This document shows positions 23,737 through 35,260 of a stretch of 64,000 nucleotides of DNA, one piece after another. The translations under genes and the position numbers were made by a program. The number at the start of each line of letters is the position of its first letter. Within the stretch, counting starts at the first letter, position 1. Under the pieces are notes generated by a model. It did not search any database and was not told where the DNA came from. It was given only the letters and a program-made list of their open reading frames with translations. The DNA is from Pneumocystis sp. 'macacae'. Taxonomy: Eukaryota > Ascomycota > Pneumocystomycetes > Pneumocystales > Pneumocystaceae. The DNA lies in contig CM030735.1 of the NCBI GenBank assembly GCA_018127085.1, positions 281,502-345,501 on the forward strand, in the 5' to 3' direction.

Positions 23737-24408
23737 ATGGATATTTTCATAGATCCAAAGGTCTATACTGAAAATGAAAAAGATATCAAGTCAAACATAC
23801 AAACTAATATAAAAGACGTGATTTCTTTATTTTCATCTTTATCATATCTACCATCAACATATATTAACTCATTTCTTCCATCTACTATATCATTAATAGA
23901 AGCACAAAATAAAATAACAGATCTTCTTTCGTCTCTTGAATTTGCATCTGGATCAGCTATTGAACAGCTACATGGAGTCGTAGATGAAATTATTCAGCAA
24001 TCACCACGATTGAGTTACGACGTTGAACTTTTACACAATAATCTAACAATTTTTTTTGAAATATTAAATAGAAAAAAAGAACAAGTCAATACATTTAAGA
24101 ATGAAGAAAAAAGCAATACAATTGATTATTTTATTAATCTTGAAATTATAAAACAAAGAATTCAAACAACATATTTTATCTTAGAAGAAGCAAAAAATTG
24201 GAAAAATATAGAAACAGAAAAAAAAAATATTGAACTTTTAATAAAGGACAATCAAATCCAAAGAGCAAAAAACACTATTGATAAACTGAAAAGCCTTGTG
24301 GAAGTATGGAAAGGAACTAATGAGTATGATGAGAGATTAGATATGATAAAAAAATTAGAACAAAAAATATGTGAAAATTTAATAAAAATACCAAATGATA
24401 ATATTTAA
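23737..24408 (+). CDS. Probable COG complex subunit 7, short form
   Basis: A single exon encodes 223 residues that are almost wholly alpha-helical. The order of features follows the N-terminal part of Cog7: a segment IIQQSPRLSYDVELLHNNL (as in the family's short proline followed by DVE-L), then a spacing helix, then RIQTTYFILEEAKNWKNIE, then a final helix ending near YDERLDMIKKLEQKI. The animal proteins are several times longer, so this is either a short fungal form or a truncated one; no second exon was found downstream. Cog7 would act with Cog8 at the Golgi. Another coiled-coil tether protein is the main alternative. Confidence 0.5.
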   Translation: MDIFIDPKVYTENEKDIKSNIQTNIKDVISLFSSLSYLPSTYINSFLPSTISLIEAQNKITDLLSSLEFASGSAIEQLHGVVDEIIQQSPRLSYDVELLHNNLTIFFEILNRKKEQVNTFKNEEKSNTIDYFINLEIIKQRIQTTYFILEEAKNWKNIETEKKNIELLIKDNQIQRAKNTIDKLKSLVEVWKGTNEYDERLDMIKKLEQKICENLIKIPNDNI

Positions 24409-24632
24409 TAAGTTTAGTAATTAAATCGTTTTATTTTAAATTATATCTAAATCATTAGTTTATGAAGCATATTACGAAATTGAATTTAATTAAGTTTTTT
24501 TTTTATTTTAATAAAACAAAATATCAGTATATTTTTTGTTTTTTTTTTTTCAATATTTTTAAATGTTATCTTTAGGATTTTATCGTAATTCAAAAATACT
24601 TTTAGGACATATATTAACTTATACTTTTTCAA

Positions 24633-25880
24633 ATGACAAAAAAAAAAATATTTTTGCCTAATTTTTCTTCCATAGAATCTAGAATTACTGATTATTCTTC
24701 ATGGACAAAAGATGATTTGATTAAAAAAATTATAACATTAGAACAAGAAATGTTATTTAAAAAGAAAAAAGGAAATACATATACAGGAGAATATATATCT
24801 GAGGATTCAGGTTTCTCTCATGAGAATTCTGTCTCTGTAAAAAGACCTTTTTTGATGTCAAATTATAACCAAAGATATATTGCTTTCAAATTTGCGTATT
24901 TAGGATGGTACTATAATGGTCTTGTAACCCAAGGAAATGAAACACAACTACCTACAGTGGAAGAAACTATATTCTTTGCCCTTAAAAAGGCTAAACTTAT
25001 TGATCATGAAAGTAGTTGCAATTTTTCAAGATGTGGAAGAACAGATAAAGGTGTTACTGCTATAGGTCAAGTAATGGCACTTAATGTAAGAAGTAATAAA
25101 CCTTTTAATGAGGATTCTGAAGAAGAATGGGATGAAATAAAATATGTAGATATTTTGAATAGATTGCTTCCAAAAACCATTAGAATATTAGCATGGTGTT
25201 CAGATCTTCCTTCAGATTTTTCTGCTCGATTTTCATGTCAAAAAAGACATTATAAATACCTTTTTTTCAAGAACTCGCCTAATATTCGTCTTGATATAGG
25301 AAAAATGTCAAAAGCAGCTAGTTACTTTATTGGAAAACATGATTTTAGAAATTTTTGTAAATTAGATACAAGCAAGCAAATAACGAATTTTACGAGAATA
25401 ATAACTAGATCTGAGATTAATAAGTATAATAAAATTGAAGAAGAAGATCCTCTTTATGTTTTTGATTTAGAAGGTACTGCTTTTTTATGGCATCAAGTGC
25501 GTTCTATGATTGCTATTCTCTTTTTAGTTGGTCAAAATCTTGAAGAACCTGAAATTGTAAAGACATTGTTAGATATTTCTAAAACACCTAAAAAGCCTAT
25601 ATATAATATAGCACATGATCTTCCTCTTATACTTTATGATTGTCATTTCCAAAATCTTAATTGGAATTATGGAAAAGAAACTTTTTCTCAAAATCTTTAT
25701 AGGAATATTTATGATTTATGGCATACAGCAAAAATTCAAAATACTATTATTGATCTTCTTTTAAACAATGTACAAAATAATGGAGTTTTAAATAACAGTA
25801 TCACAAAAAAAATACTAATTAAAAATGGAACTGGTATTAACCAATCTTTGACAAAATATGTCCAAATAAAAAATAGATAA
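24633..25880 (+). CDS. DEG1: tRNA pseudouridine(38/39) synthase Deg1/Pus3
   Basis: One exon encodes 415 residues. The TruA-family core is clear: FKFAYLGWYYNGLVTQGNE, then the catalytic motif SRCGRTDKGVTAIGQV with the essential Asp, then RILAWCSDLPSDFSARFSCQ and FLWHQVRSMIAILFLVGQ. The wording matches the Pus3 branch, which modifies positions 38 and 39 in the tRNA anticodon arm. A coiled N-terminal extension (LIKKIITLEQEMLFKKKK) is also normal for Deg1. The first ATG of the frame at 24633 is used. The C-terminal 70 residues are Asn-rich and poorly conserved. Confidence 0.93.
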   Translation: MTKKKIFLPNFSSIESRITDYSSWTKDDLIKKIITLEQEMLFKKKKGNTYTGEYISEDSGFSHENSVSVKRPFLMSNYNQRYIAFKFAYLGWYYNGLVTQGNETQLPTVEETIFFALKKAKLIDHESSCNFSRCGRTDKGVTAIGQVMALNVRSNKPFNEDSEEEWDEIKYVDILNRLLPKTIRILAWCSDLPSDFSARFSCQKRHYKYLFFKNSPNIRLDIGKMSKAASYFIGKHDFRNFCKLDTSKQITNFTRIITRSEINKYNKIEEEDPLYVFDLEGTAFLWHQVRSMIAILFLVGQNLEEPEIVKTLLDISKTPKKPIYNIAHDLPLILYDCHFQNLNWNYGKETFSQNLYRNIYDLWHTAKIQNTIIDLLLNNVQNNGVLNNSITKKILIKNGTGINQSLTKYVQIKNR

Positions 25881-25945
25881 ACAAGTACAAACATACTAAA
25901 TAAACAATATTAAGAAAAATAGTCAATGTTTATGGATTAAAGTAT

Positions 25946-27348
25946 TTACAAATCATACATATCATGTTCTTTTTTTATAATTGTCATACCACCCATATAT
26001 TTCTGCAAAACACTTGGGATTCTAATACTTCCATCATTGTTCTGATATGTCTCCAAAATTGCAATAATTAATCGTGGTATTGCAGCCAAAGTACCATTTA
26101 ACGTATGCGGCCAATTTAATTTATCGCCGGGATAGGCCATATAGCGAGTATTTAATCTTCTAGCTTGGTAATCTGTACAATTGGAACACGACATAACTTC
26201 TCCCCACGTACCGCGACCAGGCATCCAAACTTCTATATCATATTTTTTATATGCTGAAGCACCTAGTTCGAATGTAGGCATATCCAATATTCTAATTAAC
26301 TAAATACTATTTGTTCATATACAAATGCTTTACCTTGCATATAATCCAAGCTCTTTTATAATATTTTCTTGCAAATATAGAATATCTTCCAGCATTTTAT
26401 TGCTTTCTTCAGGATCAGTCCATGCAAATAATTCTGCTTTTGTAAACTCGTGTACTCGATACAAACCTTTTGATTCTTTTCCTCTTGCACCCGCTTCAGA
26501 CCTATAAACACGACTGATACCAACTATTTTTTTTGGAAGATCTGAACCTTTCAAAATTTTATTAATTCCTATACCTGCTATAGGGATTTCAGAAGTCCCT
26601 GCAAGACAATGCGTTGGTTCTATAGAAGAGTGATGTAAAAAATATATTTGTGTATTATTAAAGTTATCTCTAGGTTGAAAACCACATGCTGAAATAACTT
26701 CCGAACGAACAATACTTGGTGGTATAACAAATTTCCACCCAGAATTTATTGCTTTTACTAAGGCATAGTTTATAAGAGCCAATTCCATAAGTGCAGCTTC
26801 ATTTTTAAGAAAATAAAATGCATGTCCTGAAGTTTTAGCTCCAGAATCAAAATCAATTAAATCCAAAATATCAGCAATAATAATATGATCTTTTGGTTTA
26901 GATATAAAACATTGTTTATCTGAGTTAATATACCTTACGATTTTTGCATTTTCTTCTGGCCCTATAGGCGACAATGGATGAATATCATTTGGTATTGTTA
27001 AACCAAGTCGTAAAAGTTCTAATTTAGTAAAACGTAGATCTGTTTCGGTTTTCTGAATACTTTTTTTTATTTCTAAAGCACTATTGATGAGTTTTCTAGA
27101 AGAAAAATCGTTTTTATTGATAACTGTTTGTTTAATTTCATCTGTTAGACGATTTCTTTGGTTTAATAAATTATTTCTTAATTTTATATGTTTAAGATAA
27201 ATTTCATATAAATCAACAATCCTCGAAACATTATCAAATGAAATTTTATTATTCCTCTTGAGGCATCTGGACTTTACTTCTTCGCTATTATCTCTTATAT
27301 ATTTATAGTCTATACAAGCTTGAAATATCTTCTGTTGTTTTGTACATA
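25946..27348 (-). CDS. Seryl-tRNA synthetase, mitochondrial type (Dia4-like)
   Basis: The last exon (26287 region to 25946) is joined to the main exon by a 40-50 nt intron between LGLYA and RILDMPTFELGASAY. Class II motifs are clear: the motif 2 loop with RSEAGARGKESKGLYRVHEF, VWMPGRGTWGEVMSCSNCTD, and motif 3 LNGTLAAIPRLIIAILE. The N-terminal coiled arm begins IDYKYIRDNSEEVKSRCLKR. This wording is nearer to bacterial and mitochondrial enzymes (KYIRxN start) than to the cytosolic one. The 5' end is unresolved: the frame is open to 27348 but has no ATG. A tiny upstream exon is likely; ATGAATG at 27480-27474 is in phase but would need an intron of about 125 nt. Confidence 0.82.
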
Positions 27349-27661
27349 CTTAAAATAATTAATAATGTGTTAATTTTATTTTTTCAAGATATACTAAAAA
27401 AATTTTTTATGTTAGGAAATATTATATATTTATTATAATTATTTGATTTCTTTATGAAAGATAGATTAATTACCATTCATTTAATATTTTAACGTTTAAA
27501 AATACTGTCGGTGTCGGCAAATCAAAAGTTTAAAAAATTGCAAAAAAATAGAATATTTTATAAATAAGAAATAAAACAAAGAAAATATGAGAAGTCCTGT
27601 AATTTTAATGAGTAATTACCATTGTTTGACAAGCTTTATCAATTAATGATTCTAAAAAGAT
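27349..27661. other. Divergent promoter region between seryl-tRNA synthetase and CCT3
   Basis: About 310 bp of AT-rich DNA separates the two divergent genes. It may include a small 5' exon of the synthetase. No other coding signal is seen. Confidence 0.5.
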
Positions 27662-29509
27662 ATGAATTCAAAACGACAATTGGGTCGAAAAGCACAATTA
27701 TCTAATATTTATTCAGCCAAAAATGTAGCAGATGTAAGTATTTCTAAGAAAGAACAATTGACTAATTTCCTTTCTAGATCGTTCGAACATGTAGGCAAAA
27801 TATTTATAATTTGTACTTGATTAATAAAATGAAGGCTTAGGACCTAATGCAATGTTAAAAATGATACTTGATCCAATGGGAGGGGTACTTCTTACAAATG
27901 ATGGGCATGCAATTCTTCGAGAAATTGAAGTCGCACATCCTGCAGCAAAATCTATGATCGAATTAAGTAGAACTCAAGATGAAGAAGTTGGTGATGGAAC
28001 AACCACTGTTATTATATTAGGTAAATAATAGATTTAATGGTATCTTTTTAATCAAAGAAAAGCTGGAGAGTTTTTGGTTCATGCTCTTCCACATCTTGAA
28101 CGGAATATTCATCCAGTTGTTATAATATCTGCATTTAAACAAGCACTTGCAGATGCTCTAGACATAATTGAAGAGATTTCGCAGAAAGTAAACATAAAGA
28201 ATGATAAAGAAATGCATGAACTTATAAAAACATCTATTGGGACAAAATTTACAAGTCGCTGGAGTGATTTAATGTGTAATCTTGCTTTAAAAGCTGTTCG
28301 TATTGTTGAAAATAATATTGATGGAAAACATGAAATAGATATTAAACGTTATGCAAAAGTTGAAAAAGTTCCGGGAGGAGAAATTGAAGAAAGTGTTGTT
28401 TTAGATGGTGTTATGCTAAATAAAGATGTTACTCATCCTAAAATGAGAAGAAAAATCGAAAATCCTAGAATTATACTTTTAGATTGTCCTTTAGAATATA
28501 AAAAAGGGGAATCGCAAACAAGTATTGAAATAACTAAAGAAGATGATTGGAATAGAATCTTACAAATTGAAGAAGAACAAATATCACAAATGTGTGAATT
28601 AATTTTGTCTTTTAAACCAGATATTGTTTTTACTGAAAAAGGTATATCGGATCTTGCTCAACATTATTTTTTAAAAGCAAACGTCACGGCTATTCGTCGA
28701 CTTCGGAAGTCTGATAATAACAGAATTGCTCGTGCTACAGGTGCAACTATTATAAACCGTATAGAAAATCTTCGCGAATGTGATATAGGCAAAGATTGTG
28801 GGCATTTTGAAATAATTAAGATTGGTGACGAATATTATACCTTTTTAACTAAATGTAAAAATCCTAAAGCATGTACTATTTTATTGCGTGGCCCTTCTAA
28901 AGATATTATCAATGAAATTGAACGTAACTTACAAGATGCAATGTCTGTCACCCGAAATGTTTTTCTTCATCCAAAACTTTCTCCTGGTGGTGGTGCAACA
29001 GAAATGGCAATTAGCGTGAAATTATCAAACAAAGCAAAATATATTGAAGGCGTAGAACAATGGCCTTATAGAAGTGTTGGTCAAGCTATGGAAATTATTC
29101 CTCGAACATTAGTACAGAACTGCGGTGCAAATTCTGTAAAAGTATTGACACAATTAAGAGTATAATATAAATTTACATATCGAATATTTTATAATAAGTA
29201 TCTAGGCAAAACACATTAATGGACAACATTCATGGGGAATCGATGGTGAAACAGGAGAACTAGTTGATATGTGTTCTCATGGCGTATGGGAACCACAAGC
29301 TGTAAAACTACAGTCCATAAAAACTGCTATTGAAGTAATATTATATTAATTTTATATAATTATTTCTAACCCTAATCAAGAGTGCTTGTCTTCTTTTAAG
29401 AGTTGATGATATTGTTAGTGGTATTAAAAAATCTAAAGAAAAAGGAAATTCTGCTGCTGATGTGCATAATATTTCTGAAAAAGATGGTTTTCAAGATCAG
29501 GGAGAATAA
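27662..29509 (+). CDS. CCT3: Chaperonin CCT/TRiC subunit gamma
   Basis: Six exons (27662-27733, 27778-27790, 27835-28020, 28063-29159, 29206-29334, 29381-29509) give 541 residues. One internal exon is only 13 nt. The protein shows the group II chaperonin signatures [48 protein letters not shown], and [20 protein letters not shown]. Close to the end come [13 protein letters not shown] and [33 protein letters not shown] at the start and the wording throughout identify the gamma subunit. CCT folds actin, tubulin and WD40 proteins in the cytosol. All introns are 42-46 nt. Confidence 0.96.
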
Positions 29510-29651
29510 AACAAAACCCATATTAAATTTTAAATAATGTACATTTTTAAGCAATAATTATATTTAATTCCTTTGATTTTCAATGTTTTGTTTTTATTTG
29601 AAATTTTTGATAAATTTCAACCCTATATTCCACAATAATTTTTTATAAATT

Positions 29652-30101
29652 TTAATCTTGAAAGTCCAATGGCATTTCATTATGGATGCGATCTAGAATT
29701 TGCTGCAATTGTTCTAAATTAAACCGCTCTTCACACTCTTCGATCAATATATACAACTCAACAAGAGTATCCGGCCTTGAATTAACAATCATAAGTTTTT
29801 CAGCTTTTGTCAATGGATAGTTTTCTAATTCTTTAGTAAGTTTGCAGACTTGCTCTGCAGATTGTTTTTTTGCTGGAAGTTCTTCTAAATACTTTCGAAG
29901 CTATATATAATATATATAAATATAAACTTAATCAAATGTATTTAATTTTACCTCAAATTGTATTGTACGAAGATTTTCATTTATAAGTTGTCTTGATTTT
30001 GTATTTTCTATATTGTGTTTTTCTTCAAGTTCATCTTCATATATATGTTTAAGAACTTCATAATCGGTTAAAAATGCATCCCTTTTTATCAAAACTTTCA
30101 T
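29652..30101 (-). CDS. RPC9: RNA polymerase III subunit Rpc9 (Rpc17/CRCP family)
   Basis: Exons 30101-29952 and 29900-29652 give 132 residues around a 51-nt intron. The start MKVLIKRDAFLTDYEVLKHI is characteristic of the Rpc17/CRCP family. The second half, LTKAEKLMIVNSRPDTLVEL followed by an acidic helix (IEECEERF), is the HRDC-like Rpb4-type fold. The protein pairs with Rpc25 to form the stalk of Pol III. It is divergent from VMA6 with 120 bp between the start codons, and faces CCT3 tail to tail. Confidence 0.88.
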
Positions 30102-30221
30102 AAATTTTAAGTTCGACGTATCTTCTTATATTCAGATTATCGAATTTTTCTATATCCTAATTCCATACATCTACTATTTAATTTAAAAAAACTATACATT
30201 TAATAAAAAAGACGTATTATT

Positions 30222-31415
30222 ATGGGTATTTTAAAAGATTCACTTTTTTGTCAAGATATGAATTATATTGATGGACTGGTTCGGGGTTATAAGACTAATT
30301 TTTTGACAAATACAACATATCAAAACTTAACACAATGTGAATCACTTGACGGTGATACCTGAAAAAAATTAAGCAGGTTTACTAAGTTTACTAAAAATAA
30401 ATAGATCTTAGGATGCATTTATCGTCTACAGAATACGGAAACTTTCTATCAAATATATCGACTTTAACGACATCTATTATAACTCGTAAAGCTATTGAAA
30501 AACTAACATTAGAATTTCAGTATATTATGTCGCAAGCAGTCTATCCTTTATCGAAGTTTATGGAGTATATTACATATAATTACATGATTGATAATGTAAT
30601 TCTTTTAATTACTGGTATATTACACGAACGAAATACTCATGAGTTACTCGAAAAATGTCATCCTCTTGGGTGGTTTGAAACAATGCCAGCACTTTGTATT
30701 TCAAAAAGCATAGAAGAATTTTATAATACTGTAATTATAGATACACCTTTGGGTAATATATTGTTTTTTAGTTTATTATTAATATAACAAAAGCACCGTA
30801 TTTTAAAGGCTGTCTTTCTGCAATAGATTTGAATGAACTTAATATAGAAATAATAAGAAATACTTTATATAAAGCATACTTAGAGGATTTTTATGCTTTT
30901 TGTAAATCACTTGGTGGAACAACTTTCGAATTAATGTCAAATATTCTTAAATTTGAAGCAGACCGTAGAGCGATTAATATTACTATAAATTCTTTTTCTA
31001 CTACACTTACAAAAGAAATACGAAAAACGTTATATCCTTGTATTGGTTATTTATATCCAGAAGGCACATATCTTTTGTTTTGTGCAGAAAGCATAGATGA
31101 TATTAAATTAGCGGTAAAAGGGGTTTCAGAATACTCTTTGTTTTTTAAAGAAAATACGCAATATGATGAACGAAAAAACCTTGAAGATGCTTTTTTTGAA
31201 AAAGAAGCGGAATTAAATAAGCACGTGTTTTTACAGCAGGTATTATTTTTCATTTATTGCTTAAATAATTTATTCTATTAATTATTTAGTTTCATTATGC
31301 TACAATTTATGCATGGGTAAAACTATCTGAACAAGAAATTAGAAATATAGCATTCCTTAGTGAATGTATTACACAAAATCAACAAAATTATGCTACATTT
31401 GTTTCTGTATTTTAA
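30222..31415 (+). CDS. VMA6: V-type ATPase subunit d
   Basis: Four exons (30222-30351, 30405-30752, 30794-31239, 31290-31415) give 349 residues, the usual length. The family wording is strong: [32 protein letters not shown], then [20 protein letters not shown] and [25 protein letters not shown] [14 protein letters not shown], and [13 protein letters not shown]. The end reads [10 protein letters not shown]. Subunit d couples the central stalk of the vacuolar proton pump to the membrane rotor. Introns are 41-53 nt. Confidence 0.96.
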
Positions 31416-31510
31416 AAAGAAATTATAATGTTTAATTTTTATAACATATTAATAAATCATTTGATTTTATCTTTATATTTAATTCAGAAAATCAGCTTGA
31501 ATTATTGGTA

Positions 31511-31994
31511 TTAAGTATTTGTCATAGACATTTTATGCATTTTTATACAGTTTTTAGGGCTTTCTAGCCTTTTCTTTAAAGCATTTAGCATTTTATAGTA
31601 CCAATAAAAATTTAAAATATTAAGTAATATATTTGCAGTAAGATATATTAGTGCTAAGTAAAGTGGTACTACATTCAAATTATAATATATGTCAGCTAAA
31701 AATATTAGATAAATATATAACTAAGAAAATACCCTATACAAAAAACATTGAATGCAGCATATAATCCCCAAATGATTCTGACAAAAAAAAAAACAATAAG
31801 AAGTATAATTCCATTTATTAGTTGACATAGCCCTCCACTCATTTGTAATTTATCCTAATTTGATTTAACATCAAAATTTAAATATATATTAACAGACAAG
31901 AAACCAATGTATATTCAAAAAAGGAGTACTGAATTCGAATGCTAAAAAAGCTGTACCATAATACATTAAAAATGGTTTCTATAAAAGTTAATCA

Positions 31995-32025
<31 letters not shown>

Positions 32026-32548
32026 TGCATGTATATACTAACATATGAAAACAAAAAAACAGATAAAGCTGCCATACCGTGCAAGTAAAAAGCAATACCA
32101 AATAACGATATATAGCGAAATGAAGTTATTGTATCCCAAAGAAAATACCCACATGCAAGAGAATATATATCTTTTATTAATTAACCAAAAAACTATCATA
32201 GTAAGATTATATTATACCCCCTCTATATGCACTATATCCAAACAGTCTGTCTTCCTTCAATTTATCATCTTGGTAACATCTCAACACTAAATATGAAATT
32301 AATATAGATTGAACCATACTGACAAAATGCACATCCCATTTTATACGTGTTGAATAATTTAAAGTTAAATATGATGTAAAAAATCTTTTTGAGATAAAAG
32401 GAGAAAATATAAATAAAAGCTGATAAAATAACGAGGCCCCTAAAACAATATGAAAGTGTTTAGAAAGTTCATACATATTTAAAGTTGCCAAATAAGGTGC
32501 TATCCAAGTTTGAATTAAAGAAGGAGGACCAGGAAAAATAGATTTCAT
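31511..32548 (-). CDS. TLC-domain multi-pass membrane protein
   Basis: Exons read from 32548 (first exon 32548-32218, second 32170-32043, third from 31978, then two more to the stop at 31511). The proposed product has six or so hydrophobic helices. Family-like stretches are STRIKWDVHFVSMVQSILIS, YSLACGYFLWDTITSFRY, and MYYGTAFLAFEFSTPFLNIH. These fit the TLC (TRAM-LAG1-CLN8) family, TMEM56/YPR114W-like branch, located in the ER or Golgi membrane. Members lacking the ceramide synthase Lag1 motif have no settled function, and I see no double-His Lag1 motif here. The five-exon model keeps frame at each junction; the last junction (a 47-nt intron ending before GACATATATTATAATTTG) is least sure. 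Confidence 0.75.
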
Positions 32549-32781
32549 TTATATTTAAATTTGTTATTTTTATTTTCTTTTAAAAATATACGTTTAAAAC
32601 TCAAATTGCAACAATAAATTACTAGTTTATGTTTTCTTTTTAAAAAATACATGTAAAACGAATAAAATTAATTTCATTTTTTATATAAAATCTTGAAAAA
32701 ACTAATCTTTTTATACAAAAATATCTGAAAAGCATTTATATTTTTTATACTTAAATCAACTATCAGGAATTTAAAACAAAA

Positions 32782-34752
32782 ATGCAAAAAAAAGATCATA
32801 TAAATTTATCTTCAGAACCTCTAGTTTTTCAAACATCTACTAAAGAATCTTCGGTATTTAATTAGAAATAGGGAAGTGGAACAATAATATTGACTTTTGT
32901 CATAGATTCCAAGAAATATTTTTCTAAAAGCCTGTGCATTTTTTTCACCTTCAACATGGAAACAAAATTCTTATGAAAATATACAGGATAACATATATCA
33001 ATCTTTCAACTTTAAAAACGAAGAAAATAATCAAATTAAATCGAAAGATCATGATCATTTCCAAAAAAGTAATATTATGGAGAATAATTTTAAAAAAATA
33101 AAAAGCCAAAGAATTGAAGTAAGTTGATATTTTATATTGATATTACATATTTAACATAAAAAGAAAGATATTACTTCACCAAAATCATTATCTTCTGAAA
33201 TTTCCTCAAAAAGTGACATAAATGTTTTTTCTATAAATCCAGATACCCCTAAAATGGACCAAGGTATTTTATCTAATAAAGTATCTACACCAAATGAGAT
33301 CTTATCATCATTTTTTTCTCAGAAAGGAAATTCGCCTCTTAATACTGTAGAAATAGAAGGCGTAATAAGCTTAATGTCAAAAAATACAACTTCAAATATC
33401 GATTTTTCTTCTTTTGTTACACCTCTAAAAATACATCAGTCAACATTTCCAATACATAGTAAGAATTCTATTTCAACGCCTAATCCCTTTATTAAATTTG
33501 GATCATCTATACCTACATTTTCACGCTCTAAAACATATTCAGTTTTTGGACCAACTATAAGTACTCCATTTCGTAAACGAAAGTCTACTCAAAGATCATC
33601 ATTTCATATAAATAATGTCTCTAAACGTTTATCTTCTAAATATGACCTTTTAGCGACAATCAATATAAATGAAAATCTAAATACTAAATCTGGTGATAAA
33701 CATAAATTAGATATAACATTAGCACCAGAAGCAAAACGCCGTCATATAGATTTTATGTCTTCGCCATATACTATTACTAAAGAGACATCATTTCAAACTC
33801 CAAAGGCATTGAATTTAAATCTAGAAAATTTTAAATCAGTAAAAAGTCGTACAGCAACAAATATTTTGAATATATTAGATAAAAAGGAAAAAGAGATAGA
33901 TTTTGTTAAAATGAAGCCGGACATTCGGTCAACGTTAAGTCCATATGCATCTCCATTAACATCTAGAAGAATAATATATTCAAAGCATGGGTTTAATTCA
34001 GGTATTACTAATCAAAAGAAACAAAAATTAGTTGCAGAAAAAATTGAAGAAACCATGCATTTGAATACTTCATCTAATTATTTTGATAAAAAAAATATTC
34101 AAAATTTTCAAATTTCATATAAAAAATATAAACCTACTGTTAGCTCAAATTTACAAAATGTTATTTCTATAGAGGAGTGTGATGAGAACGATTCAAAAGA
34201 TAATAATACTAATGTAAGTACTTTTAATAAAGAATTGTTCTTATTCAATTTAATTAGGCAAATAACTCTAGAAATCCCAATATTTTTTTATCTAAATTAC
34301 CTATTTTTGAGAATTCTATTACAGAAAAAAATGTTTCAATAAACAAAGATTTAACACTCTCTCACTCTTTTAAAAATGTTCAAAAAAGATGTAGTTCATC
34401 GAATTCAGAATTTACATTTGGATCAAAAATTAATAATGATTCTTCAGTAATTTGCTCATTGAATGATCGTAACAAATACGCAATTGCCTTATTATCTAAT
34501 CCTTTAAATCAGAAAACTGAGTCAGTTAATGAGTCTTCAAAATTTATTAGTAAATCTTTAAAATATGAGATATTTAAAGTAATAAGTTTTAATAGTTTCT
34601 TTTTAGTTAATTTTATTTAGATTAATACAAACTTACTTCCTCAATTTTCGTTTACTATTCTTTCATTTAAAGAAATAAAAAATGAAGCAAGAAGTATATT
34701 ATTAGTACCAGAGACACAATTACATAGATACAGTTTTACAATTTCTGCTTAA
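32782..34752 (+). CDS. Unknown Ser/Asn/Lys-rich disordered protein
   Basis: Five exons (32782-32853, 32906-33118, 33164-34213, 34258-34578, 34621-34752) give 595 residues, with introns of 42-52 nt. I do not recognise the protein. It is mostly disordered, rich in S, N and K, with SP/TP sites (NPDTPKM, SISTPNPF, LTSRRII) and patches such as SVFGPTISTPFRKRKS, FTFG and KRRHIDF. The basic clusters suggest the nucleus. A Nup60-like nucleoporin is one possibility because of the phosphosite-rich, basic, FG-poor character, but no defining motif is present. It is the last core gene before the MSG region. Confidence 0.72.
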
Positions 34753-35260
34753 TCAATTTAAAAAGTTTATAACTTTAATAAAAACTATATTTCCTAAAAT
34801 TTAGGCATTTAAAAAAAATAAAATGCTAAATGTATTGAAAAATAGTAGGACAAATGTTAATAGAAATGTTGATAAGATTAATAAGTTATAGTAGTTTAGG
34901 ATATAATTTCTGTATTACAGTGTATTTATATGCTATAATATTTTTATATTATTATAATTTATACTCAACATTAAACTATTTTTCAAAATATTAAGGTATA
35001 TGAATGAAAAGGTTTAAAATTACCAGATATGCTTATTTTAGAAATAAATTTATCTAAAGATTCACATTTATCAAAAAAATATATTAAAGATTTGTTAATC
35101 GTATTAAATAAATAAATACTAATATTTAAATTTATTTTTTATTATACACGATTTTTATTTTATTTTATAAATAAATTTATGCTAAAGATAATTAATTTAT
35201 TATTTTTTATTAGCATTTAATTAATTAGTCTATACTTTATTTGTAATCTGTGTTTTATTC
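34753..35260. other. AT-rich boundary between core genes and MSG region
   Basis: About 500 bp of A/T-rich DNA with no coding sequence. It contains the promoter of the first MSG gene, whose ATG is at 35261. Confidence 0.5.

Noticed and set aside
32045..32290. Plus-strand frame of 81 residues
   Set aside because: It lies antisense to exons of the TLC-domain gene and has no recognisable features.
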